Source: Chiridota heheva
Lineage: Eukaryota > Echinodermata > Holothuroidea > Apodida > Chiridotidae
NCBI GenBank assembly: GCA_020152595.1
Contig: JAIGNY010000899.1
Location: 18,602 to 82,601 of the forward strand
Direction of reading: 5' to 3'
DNA: 64,000 nt
The translations under genes and the position numbers were made by a program. Each line of letters begins with the position of its first letter. Positions within the stretch are counted from its first letter, which is position 1. The notes beneath the pieces are model-generated. The model did not search any database, was not told where the DNA came from, and saw only the letters and a list, made by a program, of their open reading frames with translations. Below are positions 57,708 to 64,000 of the stretch, piece by piece.

Positions 57708-58339
57708 CTTTTGGGGAATTAAGTTGAACAAATTCATATCTTGGTTGAAAGAATTCATCTACAGCTTGTGTGTACATTTCAGATGTCAAACATCCCTGTG
57801 ATGTTGTTGCCTCCATGGGATTCAACTGTACAGTAACTGTGGTACCCCTATACAAATTGAAAAGAAAATATTATTAACAATGTCTCAGTTATGCAAGCCA
57901 TAAGCTACAAATTCACTAAAGTTATAAATGATTTTTGTTACCTAAGGCCTATGAATTGGAAAATCACCCTTCCAAAGTAATCAAAACGATTGATTGCATG
58001 ACCCGGCTTAAACTTTAGCTGGGCAACAAAATAGAATGTTCATCAAATCTGAGGGGCAAGCAGAATTGAAAATGGCGGACTACGTTGGTTGGGTGTTTTT
58101 GCCCCTAAATTGTGGAATGACATGAATTTATAAAAAGCATGAAACAAAACATAAATGAGTTGGTGATGTACAAGAGAAGGCAATGGTAAATGCACATTTA
58201 TTATCATGATTCAGATTGAGTACACTTTGGAACTCCCCCCCTTCCCTAGCAATGTCCATGCCCTCTTTTCCCCTGTATTATTTATCTTATTTATTCATTT
58301 TCACATATTTATACTCAGCTCAGCTCAGCTAATGGCTGG

Positions 58340-58880
58340 ATTGCAGTGAGGCCCTGTTTTATATGTACAAATGAAATACAGATAAAACATATGCAAAACA
58401 AAAAATGTAAAGTACATAAAAACATGTAGAAATAAACTTCAACAAAATAAACACTGATAAATATGATACATTTAAAAAAATTGAGCAATACAAATAGATA
58501 GAAATATAAAAAGCTTGCAAAAGTGGAAAAAACCCAAATACATGGAAAACTGACAAGAAAATAGATAAGTATAATAACAAATCCATAAAATGCTAAAAAT
58601 TTGACTTAAAACATTAATAATGTGAAATTATAAAACTGAATGTCCATTAAAGAATTAAGGATAAAAAATATTTAACAATAAACAAATGAAGGTGGAATAA
58701 AAAGGAAATTAAGATAGGGAGTGTTTGAACTTGGCAAGAGATTTTGTCATTGGGTAAATTATTCAAATATTTCGCGCCCATGAACATGAAAGATTTTTGA
58801 TATGTCTCAGTATTGAATTTTGGTAACGCAAGATTAAGCTCGCAGTGACAGGTAATCAAAGTATGATAGTTCCTTGTATT
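58340..58880 (-). mobile_element. LINE 3' end fragment
   Basis: From 58859 the minus strand reads LALPKFNTETYQKSFMFMGA and KYLNNLPNDK, the pattern of the end of LINE ORF2 proteins. Below it follows a long AT-rich 3' region with the word CAGCTCAGCT repeated at its end (58316-58329). Upstream ORF2 parts are absent. Confidence 0.5.
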
Positions 58881-59628
58881 TACAAATACAATTTTGCTAT
58901 CATATTTTCAAAGTTATGATCACAAATTTGTGCCCTGAATGAATTTCTTAAGGTTTAATTTCTTTGCAAATTTTGGAAAAAATCAAAAGTAATGATTCAG
59001 CTTAAAGTTAAACATAAAATATGCAAGTTCGTATAAAAAAAAATAGAAAATTGAGTAACTAGATACACTGTCGTTTAAAAGCTACACTAGTGGAGCTCTG
59101 TTGCCGTCGTATTAAGGATAGGCCTAGGGCCTACCACCGTACCAGTTAAAAGATGAGTGAAAGAGTTTAAATAGCATAAGTTGCTTATTCTAGTGGAGAC
59201 GCTGTCATCGTGTTCAATAAAGAACAAAGTTTTTGTATCAATTTAATATAAATTCTAGATATATTTTACAGTTGGAGACGCTGTCGCAGTGAACTACAGA
59301 AATAAACATTTTAAGAATGACTCAATGGTTCAATGGTTTAGATATGAATATCATTTATCATTCCAACAACGACAGCGTCTCCAAATAAATAGGTGTAGGC
59401 TAGCTAAATTATTGTCGGGGGTATTCTTAGTTATTGAACACTTCCTGTGAGCTCGCAAAACCAGTTTAGTTTGCATAGCACTGTACCTCTAACCAAAAAA
59501 TGAAAAAAGGCAAAAATGAAAGATAGATGACTATACTCTAAGTCTGACTGGCATGACACTAGCTATTAGTCATATACCCACAAACACTTTTTTGAGTGTA
59601 TGTGGGGCAGATGATGAGTAAAACGTGT
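58881..59628. repeat. Non-coding with repeats of GGAGACGCTGTC
   Basis: GTGGAGACGCTGTC occurs at 59194-59207, TTGGAGACGCTGTCG at 59272-59286 and the inverse of the latter at 59370-59384. The last two could be the ends of a MITE of about 112 bp. No gene. Confidence 0.5.
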
Positions 59629-60127
59629 GAGAAGAACATTAACGTTCGGCCGACCACCTTTTGTGTGCGGGGTGGTCGTCCGCTCCGTTAATGGGTAAGG
59701 TCACGTCGACGCATTATTACGTTGCCACATACCATTCATCACATGACCAAATTTTTTTCAGAGAAAACTCTGAAGGTTTTTGACAAATATCATCCTACAA
59801 CGTAGCTAACGGGTAAGTTTTATTGTATACTTGTACAATGTGTGATCATAGATATTTTACATTCAAATGACATTCAACCGACAATCAACCGACAAACAAC
59901 CGACGTCCTTTACTTTCACTTGTAAGAGCAAAGTTTAAAAAAGGTTGTTATGACGAGAATAACAAACTGAATTTTATCAGACCGTTTGAACTCTGTTGAT
60001 GAATTTTGAATTTGAATTTTGAATAAGTTTGAAAAAAGCTTGCAGTTGTTGTTGTTGTTGTGATACAGAGTGGACCGTTAGAGGGGTAATTTGTGATGAG
60101 ACTCGGAAAACACCAACAAAACAAATA

Positions 60128-60324
60128 AAGTAACGGCTCCATCCACGCCGCTTACCGTAAAAGCCAACCAATACAGTGCTTTTCCCGTTTGTTTCAAAGG
60201 TGAGTTCTATTTTACTTTATTATTTCTTCAATTACAAATATCACAAAAACAAATGCAAGTAACGGCTCCATCCACGCCGATTACCGTAAAAGCCAACCAA
60301 AACAGTGCTTTTCCCATTTGTTTC
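60128..60324. repeat. Direct repeat pair of 68 bp
   Basis: 60128-60195 and 60257-60324 both read AAGTAACGGCTCCATCCACG and CCGTAAAAGCCAACCAA, with about three changes. They lie inside the unclassified transposon and may be binding sites or a promoter duplication. Confidence 0.85.
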
Positions 60325-60551
60325 GTTCTGGTTACATTGTGTTACATTATATATATATACATAAAATGCTAACTAATACCAAACCAATTAAATTTCATCG
60401 TAGCTGTCTTTAATAGCCACCCCCAACTCTTCTGCCATAATGGCACACATGGTATATTTAATAGGCAATCAGATACGGCGACAAATTGTGATCGTGCTCT
60501 ACTAATCTTGCGGACAAGAATGAACATAAGGTTTCATTTGATAATAGAAAT

Positions 60552-60944
60552 TTGTCATTGTGCCAAGGTTGTTCCATTATCCAGATTGTGTCATCGGGAC
60601 AATCTTCCTTCATCAACCAAATGGTCAGGTTACCTTTGGACCCATTATTTTTTTATAATGAGATTTATGTAGATACAAAGCAAAGACAGGTGCAATATTG
60701 CAAACCTCGTGTCGGTACCCGTTTTAGGGTATCTAACCGAGAAATGATTTGGAGAAAAGTGTTGGAGAAAAATCTTTTGACTCGTTTGAAAGAGGATGAT
60801 GAAGAAATTGATGTTATTAACCTCTGCATAATTAGTTTGACAAGCTTCGATCAATTGAAACCACCAAAACACACTCCACGACCCCGTTGGTCTTTTGATA
60901 CCACACTTATATTGTTTTTAAAATGGTTTGATAATATACTTTAA
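60552..60944 (+). CDS. ORF of 130 codons in the unclassified transposon
   Basis: It encodes a mixed-charge protein with FRVSNREMIWRKVLEKNLLT and RLKEDDEEIDVINLCIISL, and a Pro-rich part (KPPKHTPRPRW) before a hydrophobic end. I recognise no family and see no catalytic motif. The codon at the annotated start is not ATG (a TTG-type start), and an ATG lies at codon 24 or so, so the start is uncertain. Being the only ORF between the terminal repeats, it could be a remnant of a transposase or an unrelated passenger. Confidence 0.35.
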   Translation: MSLCQGCSIIQIVSSGQSSFINQMVRLPLDPLFFYNEIYVDTKQRQVQYCKPRVGTRFRVSNREMIWRKVLEKNLLTRLKEDDEEIDVINLCIISLTSFDQLKPPKHTPRPRWSFDTTLILFLKWFDNIL

Positions 60945-61401
60945 AACATATTGACAATACATTTCTATGATATCTGTCTCATGTTTCCAATTCTATGTTC
61001 TTAATTATTAAATAAAATGAGAGTTCCATGTTTTGTTATAAATGACTGCATATATAGCATAAATTCCAATATCAATCGACCATCTGCAATGGAATTTGTT
61101 ATTGACATCAATTCTGCCAATGCAATCATTATTGTACATCTTTCCAAACTTGCATCTGCAAAGTAATAAAAGAGGTCGGCCGAACGTTAATGTTCTTCTC
61201 GTGTGAATCAGTCTACAAGTGCAATACTCAACGGTAGCAATCACTATAGGATATGGTGCCCCACTGAAGGTATATGGTGCCATAACTAGCATGACACCAG
61301 AAAATGGGAGCTTGTCTAGACAAGCAGAAATTTTCAAGCCACAGTTTGTAGCGACCTGTCCAAAAAAATATAATATTAATAAAAGACCTATGGGAGTAGT
61401 C

Positions 61402-61599
61402 TAACGTGCATACCTTGTAAATACGGTTCACTCTGCTTTTTTCGGGTATACTGTGCTGTTTTGAAAACGTGTAAAGGTTGCTGTTTTTGATCGAGGGCAA
61501 AGCCCTCGATCAAAAACAGCAACCTTTACAAGTTTTCAAAAACAGCATAGTATACCCGAAAAAAGCAGAGTGAACCGTATTTACAAGGTATGCACGTTA
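61402..61599. repeat. Near-perfect 198-bp palindrome (foldback copy IV)
   Basis: The two arms of about 98 bp differ at four positions or so. Outer ends: TAACGTGCATACCTTGTAAA and its inverse. Centre: GCTGTTTTTGATCGAGGGC then AAAGCCCTCGATCAAAAACA. The centre resembles those of the hairpins at 32777-32855 and 48415-48600. TA at both outer ends may be a target site. Confidence 0.9.
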
Positions 61600-62169
61600 A
61601 CTATTTTTTTCCAAGTTTATTTCACATTTTATAGCAAATAAAATGAAAGAGAACTTGATTTTTCTGAAGCAAAAAAGTTCAACTCATTTTATTGAAATAA
61701 AATTAACTTCCCTATTACATTGGTTCTGAGCTTAATTAACCTATTACAATGGTTCTGAATTACCTTACTAAACATATCAAGACTTTTTGATAATATTGTA
61801 TGCAGTATAATGAAAGAGGAACTAAGCCGCTTAATCGTTTCCTTAATAGCGGAAATCGGCCGCTTAATCGTTTCCTCACATTTTAACATAAGAAATTGTA
61901 TAGCGTTGTAGATATATATTTAAAATTTGTATTCATAATACAATTGTATGTAATCTTTGAACATTTCTGTTATAGGAGACATCATAATTTCAAGATCGGG
62001 AGGATTTCTGTAGGAACCAGTCTCCAAATTGGGTAAGTCCAGATTTTTGTTATCTAAAAAAGGAAAAGATTATCAAATATGCCATCTTCAGACTTGTCAG
62101 CTAAAAAACAATAGATATACAGCTATAATTATAATATGCCATACCGCGCGGAGCTGAAAAAAAACAGTC
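61600..62169. other. Non-coding downstream flank
   Basis: No gene. CCGCTTAATCGTTTCC occurs twice (about 61827 and 61860). Confidence 0.4.
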
Positions 62170-63987
62170 CTATATCAGAATTTGCTGTACATCCATATAT
62201 GCATTATACCACTGTTGCCTGTTGTACCCACATTTGTACAAATAAGCGCTTTCTTTTTTACCCCTCATTATCCTTACTGAACCCAAGATACTCGAGTCTA
62301 AGAAGTTCATTTCCAAACCCAAGTCTTTCCACAATTCCTTTTTGGCAGTCAGATAATAATACCTGACACATTCTGGACAAGAACAATACCCCACCCTAAG
62401 GGATGTGATTTTCTTTGTGAGATTCGTGTGTTGTCGAAAGACACGTCTCTCTTCTAGGACCCCACCCCCCATTTTGACACTCATTGCTTTTCCCAAGGCA
62501 TTCTTGACATAGTAATTAGCAAATAAGCGTGATGCCTGTTTATTTTGCTCAGCATTGGTTTCCCAATAGCTACGATCTACACTTGATTGCTCAAAAAGTA
62601 AAGGTTTGATGTACAACCGTTTATCAAGTCTTAAATCAGACCATTGAAATAACGGAGCCATATCGTAAGTTGACATTTTAGGATTATGCTGGTCAATACT
62701 TCTTTTAGTGAACTGGCCGTTCTGTGTAACACAGTATTTAGGACCTTTCAACCGAGTTGTGGTTAGGGAAGCCGTGTGTAAATCATCTAAACCAAAGAAC
62801 CCCCCCCAATTTGCAGAAATGTGTCTAACATAGCTGCAGCTCCATAAGCAATACGTATTTCAATAGATGCAACAATTGAATTATACATAATATTATCATT
62901 TTCTGCATCTGAAAACCAAAGAGGTATTTCATTTTCACGTAGCATCCACCTATCTATACGCCCATGTATCCCCACCTTAACATATCTGTAGGACCTGTAG
63001 TGTCAGCCATTTTTTCGATTGCCTTCTTGTAATTCATACCAAGTGTGGCAAATTCACCCAAAGTCATTTCTTTCAAAGCATTGAAGCAATATTTAACCCC
63101 TTTTTCATAACCAGGCCAGCCCATTGCCATCGTCAGCTCAACAATTTGCAGACAATCAGAAGCATTATGCATCATCATTTCAAGGTACCTGCAAACAGTA
63201 AGTTGACGTGTGATATAGTCCTTGTTTCTATTACTAAGAGAATATACAGCCCTAGTATTAACAATAGGTTCGTGATCATAAGTTGTTAGAGCTATGTCTG
63301 GAATTAATTCCATAATACCGTATAACGGCTGTCTAGGATCTGAAAAGTTTAAATGAACCTTATCCATTACGTCAACCAAACCCGTGGCAATAATCCGATC
63401 AAAATGTGAACCTTTCACAAAACCTAGCAACTTAACAGCCCAACATTTTAAGAAACGTGCATGTAATGCTACACAAATCATCATGTGGGCCGGGCTCATG
63501 TCTCCTAACACGCTACCAAGATTAGTATGGTCCCCATTGTTGATGGCACTAGTAATACCCTGGGCCATAGATTCCAAAGCATCTTCATTAGATTCATGCC
63601 ATTTATCATACCAAGTACCTATTAAAAATAAGAAATGTGTTAATCAAGCTTTTGGAATAAAGGCTTTAATAATTTGATATAACACGTCAGTGATGAATTC
63701 AACCTGCTCGGCCTCTGTCATTGCTGGAGAAGAAAAAAAGAAAAAACCCAATTCTAACTTAATTTCTTCTGCATACTTTTACCCAAAAAACACATGGCAG
63801 GTCCTAGGGGGAGTGAAATACCAATTGTCGTGGGGTGTCTACTCCCATCCATTTTGTAAAACCAATTATGAATGTCAAGAGTTGTACATCCGTTGAAGCA
63901 ACCAACAGAAGCTATCATATTCCCTGAAAGCGCTAAGCGCTGACGTTCAACTAGTGGCTGTTGCTCAACAATTGTGGTATCAACCAT
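62170..63987 (-). pseudogene. Broken gene of about 600 codons, possible endogenous viral protein
   Basis: From an ATG at 63987 the minus strand can be read almost to 62170. Breaks: frameshift at about 63760, stop at 63644-63646, frameshift at about 62960 and frameshift in a run of 8 G at about 62805. Blocks: NMIASVGCFNGCTTLDIHNW, EQVEFITDVLYQIIKAF, DMSPAHMMICVALHARFLKC, LTVCRYLEMMMHNASDCLQI, CFNALKEMTLGEFATLGMNY, GYCSCPECVRYYYLTAKKEL. The protein is largely helical, has few repeats, no signal peptide and no clear membrane segment. This shape, and a single intronless ORF, remind me of nucleoproteins of negative-strand RNA viruses that become inserted in invertebrate genomes, but no diagnostic motif supports it. 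A host gene or transposon protein is equally possible. Confidence 0.4.
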
Positions 63988-64000
63988 AGCGGTTTGAAAA

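Larger units (their letters stand above)
52217..58018 (-). pseudogene. Spliced transposase-like gene (Kolobok-like), five exons
   Basis: The exons are 58018-57942, 57847-57708, 56000-55835, 55138-55058 and 53612-52217. Each border is GT/AG with a pyrimidine tract, and the phases agree at all four junctions. The first four exons code for a hydrophilic N-terminal part. The last exon has Cys pairs (CSAPDCQQPLHY, then IWKCHAGQW), GDGRTDSPGHCA, EVVDVREVGGKSPNMEKVGF, VKVKEVVTDAQNQIGALL, HQIDVWHGAKNIVKKVSK and SYDGYTARMLLAAIDHNYH. The D blocks and the DVWH block fit a DDE-type transposase; I recall Kolobok-type elements with this order, but the class is tentative. A stop at 53036-53038 and frameshifts near 53550 and 53290 break the last exon. 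An upstream THAP or start exon was not found. Confidence 0.6.
59629..61200 (+). mobile_element. Unclassified DNA transposon, 1.57 kb
   Basis: The ends are inverted repeats of about 27 bp (GAGAAGAACATTAACGTTCG followed by GCCGACC, and its reverse complement at 61174-61200). GTGT lies on both outer sides (59625-59628 and 61201-61204), possibly a 4-bp target duplication. Inside are a direct repeat pair (60128-60195 and 60257-60324) and one ORF of 130 codons. I cannot place it in a superfamily. Confidence 0.65.

Noticed and set aside
57942-58048. Longer first exon of the Kolobok-like gene using the acceptor at 58048
   Set aside because: The required frame has two stops just after that acceptor; the acceptor TTGTTGCCCAG at 58019 keeps the frame open.

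Overview
The window reads as nuclear DNA of an invertebrate animal, most likely a marine deuterostome. It is AT-rich, has no operons, shows spliced genes with GT/AG borders, and carries almost nothing but mobile elements in many states of decay. The mix (BEL/Pao, Ty3/Gypsy, CR1/L2-like LINEs, piggyBac, pogo, hAT, Mutator-like, KDZ-like, Polinton/Maverick) and the frequent 'taggcc' words resemble echinoderm or related genomes. That placement is inference, not shown. No rRNA or tRNA gene was recognised, and no ordinary housekeeping gene.

Layout. 0-4.4 kb: an unknown ORF at the left edge, a small PHD-finger ORF and a broken LINE ORF1. 4.8-11.6 kb: a BEL/Pao pol relic on the minus strand, split by a small MITE (5.3 kb) and a piggyBac element (7426-11072, TTAA on both sides). 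12-16 kb: a KDZ-like transposase fragment and a pogo-like transposase. 16.4-20.05 kb: a Gypsy element with two 209-bp LTRs, tRNA-Trp primer site and 5-bp target duplication, whose interior has been scrambled. 21.4-25 kb: a pogo fragment abutting a second piggyBac. 26.7-27.1 kb: a Polinton capsid-like fragment. 27.6-30.9 kb: a CR1/L2-like LINE. 31.2-35.8 kb: a foldback element split by a hAT MITE, a fragment of an unnamed repeat-associated gene family, a GC-rich hairpin and tandem repeats. 37.7-40.4 kb: a hAT element with 8-bp target duplication.

40.6-50 kb is a degraded Polinton/Maverick zone. It has a nearly whole protein-primed DNA polymerase B gene (about 42.5-45.7 kb), a second polymerase fragment beside it, and upstream a tandem family of acidic ORFs that all begin MAWR. 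Between and beside these ORFs are palindromic iteron-like repeats, a conserved module of about 65 bp with a TATA-like sequence, and hairpins with a shared core. 50.6-58 kb holds two transposase genes on the minus strand. The second is spliced, with five exons whose phases agree across all four junctions.

59.6-61.2 kb is an unclassified element with terminal inverted repeats. 61.4-61.6 kb is a near-perfect 198-bp palindrome. 62.2-64 kb is a broken gene of about 600 codons of unknown origin, possibly an endogenous viral protein. The genes do not form a pathway; their relations are nesting, truncation and duplication. The most unusual signals are the iteron/foldback module family, the MAWR array, the rearranged Gypsy interior and the 62-64 kb gene.
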